DNA of 64,000 nucleotides. Source: Hanleya hanleyi. Its lineage: Eukaryota > Mollusca > Polyplacophora > Lepidopleurida > Hanleyidae. Of this stretch, positions 48,901-63,300 are shown piece after piece. The stretch is taken from NCBI GenBank assembly GCA_036873755.1, contig JAVTVY010019463.1, forward strand, positions 1 to 64,000, written 5' to 3'. The position numbers were made by a program, and so were the translations under genes. Under the pieces are notes generated by a model. That model was given only the letters and a program-made list of their open reading frames with translations, ran no database searches and had not been told where the DNA came from. Position 1 is the stretch's first letter, and every line of letters starts with the position of its first letter.

Positions 48901-51276
48901 TGCCATATATTTATGACTTGACCACGGTGTTTGTTTGAAACTCCCAGCATCGTAAAGTATTTATACCTAGGAGGTTAAACATTCTGCTAATTAGGAACAT
49001 TCACATAACGTGTTGTTGAGTAATCTGTAATTTTGTTTTGCGTTGTACTGCTCAGTACACCTGAGAGATCTACGAGTTATGTTTTCTAAAGTGTGCGTAA
49101 TTAAATGTTGTATAGAGTGTTTCCAATTGTATGTAAACTATTGTATTTTGACAGGTAACGTCGACTGTTTGAACCATACAGAAATTGCTATGGTACGCGT
49201 TTCACTTACGTGCTCCTGTACTGGATCAAGTCAAAGGAGTGCATGGAGTCTGATTATTGCTTTAATGAACTATATATCTTATTGTATAAATGTTCGTTTC
49301 CTTACAAGCAATTATCACTCTCAACACCACTGAGTTATTATGTCATATAAACTGAAGTGAATAACCATCTCACTCAGTAAATAATATTTATAGACATTCG
49401 AAACAAGCTGCTTTGTAACAAGCTGCTGTATATGTTACGCGTGACTTTTTGGGGGGCTTGTATCATGGGTTGTGAGAAAATGGTTGGAATTGTTGGTATA
49501 TTTTTCAGGCTAATTGTATATATGTAAGTAAGCATTTTCTATTGAACCGTCAGTCGCCATATGCATCGCCTATTGTTTTATTAAGCAAGAAAGATGGTAT
49601 TTGTCTTTTGTGTCGATTATTGTAAGAAAAACCAGGTTTCTATTTTCAACGCTGAACCCATAATGATTCGCGAAGAAATGCAAAATTATCGAGTAAATTC
49701 TTCAGTAAGATCGATCTTCCAAAGGGATACTGGCAGGTTCCAATGGAGCCAGAGTCTAAGGCAAAAACAGCTGTTGTCACACCAAACGGGCTAATTCAAT
49801 TTCAGGCTATGCCATTCGGTTTGATTAACGCCCCTGCGAGCTTTAGCCGGATGATGAGAAAGTTATTGCGAAGCTTGAATAATGCTGTCAATTATACCGA
49901 TATTTTTATATTTTCAGACATTTGGGAGGAGCACATGTTGGCGGTTAGAGAAGTGTTGAGGTTACGCAAAGCTAACCTGATGGCGCGAACAACAAAGTGT
50001 TTTCTTGGTTTTCTGAGTCTGGAGTTTGTGGGACATATCGTTGGTGAAGGTATTGTAAAACCACAACCAGAAAAGTTGAACACGCTGTTAAGCGCGGTTC
50101 GTCCCAAGACTAAAAAGCAGTTAAGATCGTTTCTAGGACTCGCTAATTACTATTGCAAGTTTTGCAAATTATTCCAAATTTTGCAGCTATCCCAGTTCCG
50201 CTGACTGATTTGACCAATAAAGTGTTGCCTAACTATATCGAATGGGGTCAAGGTCAGGAAAACGCTTTCAGGTCACTGAAATTACATGTCAAGGCCACCT
50301 ATTTTGCATCTACCTAAGTTCGATGTGCCATACACTTTACAGACAGATGCATCTGATATCAATGTCGGAGTGATTCTTCTCCAAGAGTGCAACGGGGAGA
50401 GGTTTCTGATCGCATATGAGAGCAAAAAACTGTCGATTCGTGAGAGATCATATTAAGTCATAGAACAGAAGTGCTTAGCTATAATTTGAGTCATCCAAAA
50501 GTACCAAATATATTTGTACTGCAAAGAGTTTCTGCTTGAAGTAGATTCACCAGCCTTTATTGCATCTTGATAGAGCAAATGTGCCAACCCTAGACTTATG
50601 CGCTGGGCTCTTTCACTACAGCCCTATAGATTTCGAACCAGAGCAATCAAGGATTCTCAAAATGTGGGTGCGGATTATTTAATCAGAAATCCATCTGATT
50701 GGAGTTGCTGTGAAAAAGGTATTCTTCAACTTGAAATGGAAGGCATTTCACGGGGCCATATATTTATGGTTTGACCGCAACATGTTTGTTTGAAACTCCC
50801 ACAAAAGTATTTATAACTAGGAGGTTAAACTTTCTGCTGATTAGGAACATTTACATAACATCTTCTGTTGAGTAATCTGTAAATGTTGTTTGGAGTTGTA
50901 CCGCTTAGTACACCCGAGAGATGATAGTTATGTTTTTTAGAGTGTGCGTTATTAAATGTTGAAAAGAGTGTCTCCATTTTATGTAAACTATTGTATTTTA
51001 CAGGCAACGTTGACTGGTACACGTTTCGCGTGCATGCTCTCCTGTACTGGATCAAGTCAAAGGACTGCATGAACTCTGATTATTGCTTTAATGAACTATA
51101 TATCTTATTTAAATGTACATTTCCTTACAAGCAATTACTACTGCCAACACGAGTTATTCTGTCATATAAACTGAAGTGAATAACCATCTCGCTTAGTAAA
51201 GACTATTTATAGATTTATAGATATTTGAAACAAGCTGCTTTTCATAAGGTATTGCTGTAAATGTTACCTGTGACAC
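48901..51276 (+). mobile_element. Second degenerate Gypsy element with LTR remnants
   Basis: Direct repeats 48901-49445 and about 50754-51276 (from GCCATATATTTATG to ATGTTAC...GTGAC) flank a pol remnant. After the first repeat comes TTGGGGGGCTTGTATCATGG, resembling a proline-tRNA PBS. LTR divergence is substantial, so the element is old. A further direct repeat of about 145 bp lies outside both LTRs (48749-48892 and 51275-51409). Confidence 0.75.
49590..50750 (+). pseudogene. Gypsy RT/RNase H remnant
   Basis: RT: FQAMPFGLINAPASFSRMMR and YTDIFIFSD, where the YxDD box has lost its second Asp. Then FLGFLSLEFVGHIVGEGI, RSFLGLANYYCKF and an RNase H stretch (QTDASDINVGVILLQ) with stops. Catalytically dead. 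Confidence 0.88.
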
Positions 51277-51429
51277 ACATACCTCAATGATCACAATAGC
51301 TCTTATGTACATGCATACCACAGTAGTGAATGGACCAGAGCCTTATGGGACAGGATCCCAGTTTTACAAACCCAAAAATGTATCCATGTCGATGCTATCA
51401 ATAAATAGTAGAGGACCAAACTGCTCAAA

Positions 51430-54207
51430 TTTACAACGCACACAAATACCAAAAGCTGTTGGGTTCTGAACTCACTGAGCTATTTTCCATTGATTCAGAA
51501 TCTAAGGACTAGATTTGAAGTCTAGGCTGCAGGATGATCATCCTATAACAGCAATGGAGTAAAGACTTAATAGTACTTATCCATTTCCACAACTGCCTCT
51601 TGTACTGTTTGTGTGTCCATCTCTAAATACTTTCAAAATCGTTCGGAGCCAGGATCTGAAATTTAGAAAGGTTTTTATCCGTAAGTTGATCACCTGATGA
51701 ATTTTTGCGAGAATGCATGTTTAACTCTTTGCTCCATTACGACGCCCCTTTCCAAACAATACAGGCTTTTCTAGATGGCCCCATAGACCTGTAAATTTTC
51801 AGGTACAAATCTATTTGAGGGCAGTGGTCACAGGTTTATTATTTTCTGTTACTTTTACAGTGACCAATAATTTAGCATGTTTAATATTTCCTGAAATAAA
51901 ATATTTTTGAGGGTAATCAATTAATAAGGCATCAAATGGCGTCACCATGGGGCAATGGTAGTAAGCCAACATGGGGCATTGAGTTAAATGTATAAGAATT
52001 TGAAAATCTGGCTATAATTCACTGGAGATATTGTGATAATGATCAAACCTGTCAAATTTGGACAGAGATGGATGACAACAACGATACAATGCTCTTAGTT
52101 CTCACTTGTAAGCAGGGTGGTCAATCAGTATACCATTATGCAGTATCAGGCGACTTCAGCATACTACCGGTTTACTATGATGAATTATGGTACAACAAAA
52201 TTCTTCATAATTTCTTACATTCACATTTTATTTGTTTTCTTTTATTTTTTTTTTCCCCACAAAATTCATTTTTCTCTCTAATTCACTGGCTTACATAATC
52301 TTTTGTTCATCCAAGCACAACGATCTGACTTCTTTTACAGAAATACTGGCATTATAAAAATAAAGACATCAACATACCATATTAAGACATCATACTATCA
52401 TCATAAAAAACATTGGACATAAATGCTGGTGAATCATTATATGGTAATAGTTTTCATATCAGGACACTCAGATTAGCTGTACATGTAATATAAAACAATC
52501 ATAGGGCTCACCAATCCAGACACCATGAGTAATTACAATTTTTAACAAAAAGATTGGCAAATGGTGAAATAAAGTTGGAAATTTTTATTTATGCAAGTTT
52601 TTTTACCATCCTCGCCAGCCAGTGTATCTGATCCGTTTGGTTAGTTACTTATAGCATTCCAAATCAAACCAATCAGTAAGCAGGTTCAACCCACCCATTT
52701 TGTCGATCCACTGTGAGGTTTGAGTGATTGATTTGAATTTCATCACTGGCCAAACAACCTCTGACGTCGGAGCAAAAACTGCAGTCTTCATAAACCAACA
52801 TACTAATTCAAACAATCGCAGGGGATAAAATATATAAGATTGTACAATAGAGTGAGAATGTGTGGAACTCTTTGAGAGGATTTAGGATTCAACTGGTCGT
52901 GTGAGGATGGTTTTCTACATCAATAATGATTTATACAATGCAATAATATAAATTACATATTAATTACATGTATAAAACTGAGTAGACCTAAAATACATTA
53001 ACCTTGTATATGCATCCACATATTCTACAAAATCATACACAACCAATGCCCTCCAATGAAAAATGGTACTATATGTTCCCAGATTTGCACAGTGGTTTCA
53101 CCCTGAAGAAACAGGAGCCAGTGAATATGGTACCCCAGTTGAGATGGTACTACAGGGCAAGGCCTTGCAGTTGGATGGGAATGACCAGCCCACCTTCAGC
53201 CCTTTGGCAAAATGCTCCCAGTGATTGATCCCTGATGCATGTATTCTTGGAATATGACCTTTCATCTAGTCAGCACAACACTTTATTAAGACCTACTGGA
53301 GCCCCCATATCATCTATGTCTCTGGCGGTCTTCAACATGGGAATGATCAACAGTCTCATCTTGCATAGAGTTCGGAACTCTAAGAAGTTTGTAACAAATA
53401 GAACAAAACTCACACTCAAGTTTATTCGAATGTGTGACAGTTAGCTTTGTTCACTGTTCATGCTGTCACATCAACAGGTAATCAGAGTATTTGGGACTTA
53501 GAGCCAATTTTTTAATGAATACAAGGATTGGAATAAATTACAATTATTAGGCCAATTAAGCAAATGTTAAAGTCTTTGAACGAAAAAATCTTTCATTTAT
53601 ATTCTTATTGCAATTTGTGATACATTTACAGTCTTGATTAAGATACATTGACAAATACATGTATTATGAATGGGTCTCTTGCATATGCTTCATTGTAGTG
53701 TAAAGATGTCCCTGGCCTATAGGAAACATCCAGTATTCCACAGTTTACACAAAGGTATATTGTATCTGGAGTCGGATAATTATACCACTTTCTTTCTTAG
53801 TCTCACATCATTACAGTATTTCCTGAATACATGGTTTAGACATTCCACTAATCATAGTAATATAACCTACATTTTTGTTCTTCAAAGTCCAAGTTCAATG
53901 TCACAGTTTATGCAGCAAGCATAATCAAAATTAATTATATGCACACAACTAGCTTGGGAATATCACAGAGTTGTATTAAATATCATCATAAATGCATTAT
54001 TTCACTAACCCTGTACAATATGAGCAGTTTCATAATTTATGTACAATTCTTTTCTTCTGAATATTGCATATGTATCGAAGGTGTCCACAGTTTGAATCAA
54101 TCACCATCCATTACAATTTCAGCATTATGCAGTTTCCATTTTCATCACATATTCTCAAATTTGCAAGAACATTTTCATGTTGGGGAAAATGATGATGATG
54201 TCCCCAT
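51430..54207. other. Intergenic sequence and SCP2 3' flank
   Basis: Includes the likely 3' UTR of the right SCP2 gene just left of 54208. A long AT-rich stretch with short unsupported frames fills the rest. Confidence 0.4.
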
Positions 54208-54309
54208 CTACAGTCTGGATTTCAAGTCCTTTGCCTTTGACTGGAATTCTCTCAGTTTCATGGCCAGACCCATGTTGCCAGTTATTTTCAGTTTTCCTTG
54301 GAAGAAAGC
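54208..54309 (-). CDS. SCP2: SCP2 (right gene) last coding exon with PTS1
   Basis: A 102-nt exon starts after TTTCAG and encodes [19 protein letters not shown], then a 13-residue tail ending SRL and TAG. Vertebrate SCP2 ends AKL; SRL also fits the [SAC]-[KRH]-[LM] peroxisomal signal. In the 3' direction the first plausible AATAAA (minus strand) signals are at about 53421-53426 and 53282-53287, so the 3' UTR may be 0.8-0.9 kb. Confidence 0.95.
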   Translation of the reverse strand, partial: AFFQGKLKITGNMGLAMKLREFQSKAKDLKSRL

Positions 54310-57300
54310 CTGAAACAAAAATATCAAAATGGTATAACTGATCAATGACAGCATTTCAAAGCCACATTTCTCAACAGACATTCCTTATCTTCTATTCACC
54401 ACCAAATTCTTACTAGACATTCACACCAAATTGTCACTAGACATTCACCCTCAAATTATCACTGCAGAATTATACCAACATTGCAGACTACACACAAATT
54501 TCAACAAGATATATTGGATACATAAGCTCGAACGCAATTTATGAGGGTTGGACGAGAGTTAGTTTTGGAGATAAATGTTGGGATTTGGTGCCTGGGGGTG
54601 AGGACATATTCCTGAGGGTAGTGTAAGCTCCTGGAATATATGAGGGTTGGGTGAGGCTTAGCTTAGGAGATAAAGGATGGGGCTTTGTGCCCCGAGGATG
54701 GGGATATGTTCCCGAGGGTAGTGGATGGGTTGAATAACAGTAGCATGACTTAAGGTCTCGGAATATATGAGGGTGGGGGTCGGATGAGGCTTACTTTAGG
54801 ATATAGAGGATGAGGTTTGAAGCCCCGCGGGGGTGAGGACATGTTCCCGAGGGCAGTGGATTGGTTGAATAAGCGCAGCATGGTGTAAGCTCCAGGAATA
54901 TGTGGGAGTAGGAGGTCGGGTGAAGCTTAGTTGATGAGACAGAGGATGAGGCTTTGTGCCGCGGGGGTGGTGACATGTTCCTGAGGGCAGTAGATGGATT
55001 GATTAAGCGTAGCATGGTGTGAGCTCCAGGAATAAATGAGGGTAGGGGGTCGGACGAGGCTCAGTTTAGGAGATAGAGGATGGGACTTGGTGCCCCGGGG
55101 GTGGGAACATGTCTCCAAGTGTAGTAGATGGATTGATTAAGTGTAGCATGGTGTGAGCTCCAGGAATATGTGAGGGTAGGGGGTCGGACGAGGCTTAGTT
55201 TAGGAGATAGAGCATGGGACTTTGTGCCCTGGGGTGTGACATGATCCTGAAGGTAGTGGATGAGTGGGGGGGGGGGGGGGGTCAGTTCAGACAACATGGG
55301 GTGCGGCTGAGAAGCTGTGGAAAGCAAAATTCAGGGGTGGGTCATCCTCCTGGACAAGTGTAGCATGATGTAAGCTCCAAGAATATATGAGGGTTGGGGG
55401 GGGGGGGGAGTCGGGCAGGACTTTAAATAGTTCAGGAGACATATGGTGAGGCTAATAAGCTGTGGACAGTTCAAAAATTTTAGCAAGTTTTTTGGACAGG
55501 GACATTCACAGACATCATTTAGATCTCTATATTGAGCTTTTCACAGCTAAATGTACGGGCTCGATAAAATGCAGGAAAGAAGCAATTAGAGATTGCTTAA
55601 TTGTATGGCCCCCATTCCGCTTTAGTCCGACACTGCCCCGCCATTGTTCTGTTCTGTATTGGTCGGTGGAGGCCTAATTTGGATAATTATAAATATTCAC
55701 TTTGTCACTTTTTTCACCATGCCTCGCATAATACATATTCCAAGTATCAAGTCGATCGATCAACAAGTGATAATACAATGTTTTGATGCAAGATGGTTGC
55801 CGGGGCTTTCGCCAAATCCGAAAATGTGACCTGGTTATGAGACCTACATTCCTTGGAGTATATTATGGTGAAATTATGAAGCGATCAGTGAACTTTGAAT
55901 TTTGCACCCAATTCACCCTTTTTGGGGCAATTTCATACTTCGGGACCTATGTGGTCTGCTTTGGAATGTACAATAACATATATATAGCCACTTTCCCCGT
56001 CCAAATCGGTTAATTGAAAATAGGATGATTTTAATTGGTCACGCAATGGGGCATTGACCACATATCATGCAAATTTCCTACTTGTCCATACAATATTAAC
56101 AGAGATCCAGCCCGGACAAGTCCCATCACAAAGATTTCAAGAACAAAGGGCCATAACGCTTGAAAATATAAGCGAAACGCGGAGAAACTTTACGCTGTAC
56201 AACTATGGGGCACTGACCACATATCATGCAAATTTCATACTTGTCCATAAAATATTAACCAAGATCCAGCCCGGACAAGTCCCATTCACGGAGATTTCAG
56301 GATCGAAGTGCCATAACTCTTGAATATATAACCGGAAGTCAGGAAAAACTCTATGCTGCATAACTACGAGGCACTGGCCACATTGCATGCAAGTTTCAAT
56401 CCTGTCCATCAAATATTAACCGAGATATTGTGTGGACAAGAAATTTGGATGGACAGACCGACAAAGCAATGGCTATGCCCCGCTCTAGGTAGAGAGGGGC
56501 ATAATTATCACAAAACATTCACCACTAAAGTATAACTGGACATTTACTATCAAAACACCCATATCACTGGACATTAACCACCAAATTCACAAACATAACA
56601 TGATGCACCATGAGAAAAACAAATTTTGTCATTTTACCACTTCAAATATGTCTATGTTTGTGGGTTTACTACAACTTAATTTACAACATAAGGAACACAA
56701 TTCAAGCCAAAACATGCAAATAGTCCCAGATCATGTATATACCTGCTGTGGGTTCATGTTGCCCGTCATCAGTTTGACCAGGTCTTCATCACCCATGGTG
56801 ATTGTACAGTCAGCCTTTTCTGAAACATAAATAAATATATCTACATGATACAGGCTACCTCTCGGCCTTGGAGGTACAGGTATTTAAATAGGGTCCTGGT
56901 TGAGGAACAAACTACTGATGTGAACAATAAACAGGTCAATCTTTGTGATTGACCACATGCATATGTCATGCAAGTTTGGTTCTCTCAAGTGAAGTTCTTC
57001 TAAAAATTAAATGGTGACAAATTGACCGTTTGACCCAGTTACTGATGAATCCATGCCAAAATGATGTAAGTTTGGTGTACCTAGGCATACTAATTCTTAA
57101 GATATGATACTAATGAAAAAACATACAGGCATACATACATGATGACAATATTGGTTGTAGTTCACGACCAGATGTGTCTGTAGTGTAAGTTCAGTAAGAA
57201 TAGGACTGATCAAACCTTAAAATATGATGGTAATATTCTACGGGTCACGAATGGACAAATTTACCCAGTGACCTATAACAAGTAGGTCAATCTCACTGAT

Positions 57301-60300
57301 TTTCATTATGCTTCTGCTATAAGACCACATGCATTTGTCAAGTAAGTTTGGTGCTCCTATGTACAATCTTTCTTGTTATATGGTGCTAACAAGCAAAATG
57401 TGATAAATTGACACAGTGACCTGGTGACCTGGGAAAATATGGATCAATCTCACCGATTTTCAGTAGGCTTCTTCTCTGTGACCACATGCATGTGTGTTGT
57501 AAGATTGGTGTCTTACTGTAGTAATGTGGTACGGGGGTCACGATGATAAGCGATGATAACAGATTGTTTCATCTGATATGCCCTGACGTAAGGTGGTGAG
57601 TATGTTGCATATGTATAATCAAGTTGGCTCAGGTGGTGCCATCTATGGGTGAACGTTGATGAAACACAATCCCAAGGGGAGCCTTGTGGCGAGGTATCCA
57701 TATACCAAATTTGGCAACAACAAAAAATACGAAGCTGCGCATCTGAAAACCCCTCGGCTCTGGGCGCCAGCCATTCATAATGTATTCAATATGAACCAAG
57801 GTTTCAGGAACACCAAGCAGTCAAGTGACAAATATACAGATTCTGAAAAATTTTGCAATTAGAAATGGCCTCTAAGGTTTCCGTCCAATCAGAGAAACTG
57901 GTCATTACATAAGTCTCTTGATGCATCAATGACAGAGATAGAGATCATTAATGATTTTGCATAAATTAAAGATGGCCGCCCATCCTTCCCGCCACTCAGA
58001 GGAACTGATGTGGTTATATTCATTGCAAGTCTCTTGATACATCGATGCTGTATACCAAGTTTCATATAGAACACTGAAATGGTATCAAAGATATACATCA
58101 TTAAAGATTTTGCATAAATTAAAGATGGCCACCAAGGTTTCCGCCCAATCAGAAAAAAACCAGAACTGTCATTTATCGTAAGTCTATTGATGCATCGATG
58201 ATGTATACCAAATTTTACATCGAGCACTTTAACGATATCAGAGATAGAGATCATTAATGATTTCGCATAAATTAAAGATGGCCGCCCATCCTTTCCGCCA
58301 CTCAGAGGAACTGATGTGGTTATTCATTGCAAGTCTCGTGATACATCGATGCTGTATACCAAACTTTGTATAGAACACTGAAATGGTATCAAAGATAATA
58401 CATCATTAAAGATTTTGCATAAATTAAAGATGGCCACCAAGGTTTCCGCCCAATCAGAAACCCCAGAACTGTCATTTATCGTAAGTCTATTGATGCATCG
58501 ATGATGTATACCAAATTTTACATCGAGCACTTGAACAGTAGCAGAGATAGCGATCATTAATGATTTCGCATAAATTGAAGATGGCCGCCCATCCTTCCGG
58601 CCACTCAGAGGAACTAATGTGGTTATACATTGCACGTCTCTTGATACAACGATGCTGTATACCAAGTTTCGTATAGAACACTTGAATGATATCAGAGATA
58701 TATATCATTAAATATTTTGCATAAATTAAAGATGGCCGCCAAGGTTTCCACCGAATATGGGAAACTGGTTTGGTCATTCCTTTGAAGTTTCTTGATGCAT
58801 CGATGATCTAGACCAAGTTTCACACTGAACAGTGAAATGGTAGCTGAGATACACAAGATTAATGGTTTCGCATAAATTAAATATGGCCGCCAAAGTTTCC
58901 AACCAATCGCATCCAGATTCAATAGGGTTCTGGGTCACGAGCATATGGATGTGCACTGCAAGCTTGGTGTGCCTAGGGTAAGTTGTTCTAAAGATATCTT
59001 GGTAACGAGAAAGGTGTGACGGACAGACGGACGTACATGACAATATCCTTCGGCCAAATTTTGGCTGAGGGGTAAAAAACCCATTGAGTCTTTCTAATTT
59101 TGTTGTCTCAAAATGAAATTTGAAGCTTTCCCAAGGTGGCATCACCTGATGGTGAACTGAATAATTGGTGAATGTGACATCTTATGGCAAGGTATCCATC
59201 CATATATCAAACATGAATTGCAGGCAAGCACCTAAAAGGTGCGTGGACCCCTCAGCCTGTTTTTTTTCAGTCAAGTAGGATCAGGGCTGCATCTAGAGCC
59301 AGTTTAGTTTTGGAAAACATATGGGCACCCAAAACTCAAATGAAACAAAAAACGAAAGTGTTGTTGTTCAATTTGAAAGGATTTCTGAAGGAAATACTCC
59401 TAGAAAAAGCTTCTGGAAGCCTCAATATCGATCCGATTGCATGGCTGGGTATTGAATTTCATGTTAATAAACCTCTGTTTTGTGATTGATCACAGGCTCT
59501 TTGCGCCGAAATTCACTTAAAAAAATTGGACCCTCAATAATGAATTACCAAAAGGAACTGGGAGTTTGGGATCGGAACCTGCAAAAAATCCCTGGATACC
59601 GTATATAACAGACTTCGGTTTCACGTGAGTGGTGTGCTGGGATTACAGCATGCAAGGAAGTGTAGCTTTATCAGTGGCAATTTATGCATTGCACAAGTGT
59701 GATAACAAGTAAACACACTTATTGACACAGGCCCACCCTTATCATTATTTTGGGCATAGGCTCCAGGTATGCAAACTGATTCAAAACTGCACACAGTCAG
59801 GCTAAAAATGGGCTCTCCTAATCACTCGTTTTACATAATTTCCAAGGTACAGTAACATGTTTGGTGACAAAAATTGAAGCATTATGTTGTACCAGTTAAA
59901 TGTGTGGACACAAATATGGTTCATGCAAAAGTTTTAGAATAAATCATATGATGTAGAATAGAATGATTTAATAGCAAAATTTAAGAAAAATGTTGTCCTT
60001 CATTCAATGAGAATCATGAATGGACCAGGCTTTCTTGTATCAGCGAACCTTCAAAATTCCCAACGAAACATGCAACCAAGGGTTCCCGATGGGCATAGGT
60101 AACAGTGCAAAAGCTAAGCCATCAATAAATTAAAAAATTAAAAAAAATAAAAAATCATGAAATTATCATAGCCATCTGAAAATCTAATCATTTCATCTGT
60201 CAACATTCAGGAAGCTCTCACCAAAGTTTGGTCAGGCCCGACTTGATAGATCTGCAGATATTCAGCGGACAAGAACATGTTGATGGGCATAGATAACAGT

Positions 60301-63300
60301 GCAGAAGCTAAGCCATCAATAAATAATAATAATTTTTTTTTTAAATCATGACATCATCATAGCCATCTGAAAATCTAATCATTTCATCTGTCAACATTCA
60401 GGAAGCTCTCACCAAAGTTTGGTCAGGCCCGACTTCATAGATCTGCAGATATTCAGCGGACAAGAACATGTTGATGGGCATAGATAACAGTGCAAAAGCT
60501 ACGCCATCAATAAATAATAAAAAAAATAATTAAAAATCATGACATCATCATAGCCATCTGAAAATCTAATCATTTCATCTGTCAACATTCAGGAAGCTCT
60601 CACCAAAGTTTGGTCAGGCCCGACTTCATAGATCTGCAGATATTTAGCGGACAAGAAAATGTTGACGGACGGACGCTAGGACGGACGGACGTACGTACAT
60701 GGCAACGACAAGACCCCACAGCCCTATGGGCTGAGGGGTAATTAGGAGTTTCTGATTGCATTGCATGGGAACTAAAAGTGTGCCTAACGGATGGACAGAC
60801 CCCAATGCCATAGTCCCCTCAAGCCCTTTCAGCACTGTGGGACAAAAATGGAAGAGTCAGAGGAAGTTTAAGTTCCTCCCAAAAATGAAAGTTCTCAAGT
60901 AATGAATGGCCAAACATCTTGTTCAGGAGATAAGAAAAAATATAGAGACAAAATTCAGAACATACAACAAACTTGATGTCATTGCCAGCCTGGAACATAT
61001 GTGACAAGGTGTTGGACAGAGTGAGAGAGAATTAGATGTAATGTCACTTTCAGCAATAGTTCAGCTATATAGCAATGTTGCTGGACAGAAATGACCTGCC
61101 AGAACCATTAACAAGCAAGGCAACATGATCAGCACATCAGTGCTATCTTCTTGTTATGAGTCATTTACCATTAGTTCCGAACTTCACCGCCCCAGTTCCA
61201 TTCTTGACATCGACAAACCAGAAGCCTTCCTGGCCATCTGCACCTTTACATTTGAAACCGAATGTCCCCTTCACCTTCTTCACAAGGTTGGCACCATCCT
61301 GGTATACATAAAATAGATATAACATGGGAGTTTAAGCTTGTTCATTTCACATACAAACATGGCAAACATGATGCATAATTTGTCCTTGATCTTTTTGCAA
61401 TGATACCAAGAAATTTTTTAAATGTTATGCTGCCAAGTTCTTTTGTATGCTGTACGAGGAGAACAGCTGACTTTATTTGTTTAAATCCAGATTTCATGAG
61501 CAAAAATATTATTTACTTATCTAGTTTTTGATAGAAGCCGTGAATTAGACCTATGGCCAATCAAACACACGGTAACATCGAAAAATAGACAGGTGTTTTC
61601 CCGTTTCTCTAGTAAAGCTAGCAGCTGATCGGGATATTGGTTATCTTGATTGGATAAGTGTGGCCACGTGACGTACATCGAAGCGATCATTGGCCAGAGC
61701 TCTTGAAGTGGGTCAAGCTGATCTGGAGAAGATGCCAAACAGAACAGAAATGTGAAAATAAAGTTTGTTTAGCAGATGTCATCACTGCAGAAAGAAATAC
61801 TGGGTTTTTATACTTACGCTGCTTAAAATACTGATATACATGTGTTTTGATATCAATTTCCATAAGTATTTCATGTTTCTATCCAACAACAACTCATCTG
61901 TTCTGAATTAATGGAAAATTTCACTCTCATTTCAAATTTACATTTTTATTTTCAACTCCCAATTCTCTCTTTATTAATAGAGATAGACTTGCAGCATAAC
62001 AGTTAAAAGAAGCAAATTGTTTTTTAGGATCATTGCAAAAAAGATCAATATCATCATGCCGTCATCAACTGCAAAATCTTTCTACCCATCCAAAAAAGTA
62101 GATGATATTAGGCAGGTGAGTGAGTGAGTGAGTGAGTGAATATGATTTAACGTCGCTTTCAACTATATTTCAGTCATATCATGACGTCGGGTCCTATTCC
62201 TTTTCACACCCGGGAACCACATGGGTGGGGTCCTATTCCTTTTCACACCCAGGAACCCCACAGGTACCTCAGTTAGTCGCCTCTTACGACAAGCTATCTG
62301 AGGAGCTGAGGCCTATTCTTACCATGACCTGCGATGTATTAGGTAGGTGAAATACAACTACCCCAAAAATTGGGTATCAATCCTTAGCAATTCCTTCATG
62401 AAAATTACAAAAGAACTTTTACCATACGAATACAAAAAATATACTTCATCAATGGCTTTCTTGATTTCTTTGAAAACAGCAGCAGATTTGAAATCGTCTT
62501 CATTACTGGTGGCCACTGCTTGAATATGGCGTCTGAAATAACGGTCAAATATACATACAAAGTTTTATACATTAGCTTGTACATATTTACATGTTGGACC
62601 ATCGCATAAAGATATCAGGAGTAACTCATGCAAATTAAAGATAAAAATTCTCAGATGGAAGAAAGGACGGATTGTAAAATGAACATTTATAAGTTACGTT
62701 GGTCATTAGTCTGAAGTATGAACAACATGTAGTTAATATAGTTCAAAATATTTCTCACGATAGTTCAAACAGCTCTAAATATACCTCTATACAGATCTTT
62801 ACACTGCAGTCAAGTAATTTGATCTTGGAAAAATAGTCATCTTCAACAGGTTACTAGTCTATTCTCAGTTAATTGCATGTGGAGAATGAATCTGGAGATT
62901 TACAACTTCAACAGAATTTCAGGTCCATTTATATATCAGTTGCATATGTGGAATAAATTTGCACAATGTACGAAAAATCCTTCAGGAAATATCATACTAA
63001 ACAAAATCTGACCTAGACAAAACAGGTCAAGGTCCATCATCTTCAATATAGTTCTGGACCATCGCCAAAAGTGTAGTATATATTTGGAATGCCTAGCTAT
63101 ATTTCTTAATGTTATATCATAAAACATAAATCATGTAGTATAAGATATACTTCTAGTACTACAATACTTCTTGATATATTGTGTCCACAGGAAAGATGGA
63201 CACACAGACACATGGAAATGACAATACTCTTTGGGAAAAATTGCCTGAGGGGCACTAGTCCCAGCCTTACTGGTTATGTGGGAATCCATGTCGGTAGAGA

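Noticed and set aside
53939..54313. 124-residue plus-strand frame
   Set aside because: Its right part is the antisense of the last SCP2 coding exon and the rest is the likely 3' UTR; it has no domain of its own.
54791..55327. Minus-strand frames with [13 protein letters not shown] repeats
   Set aside because: They are readings of the GA-rich satellite in an SCP2 intron; no start, splice or family evidence.
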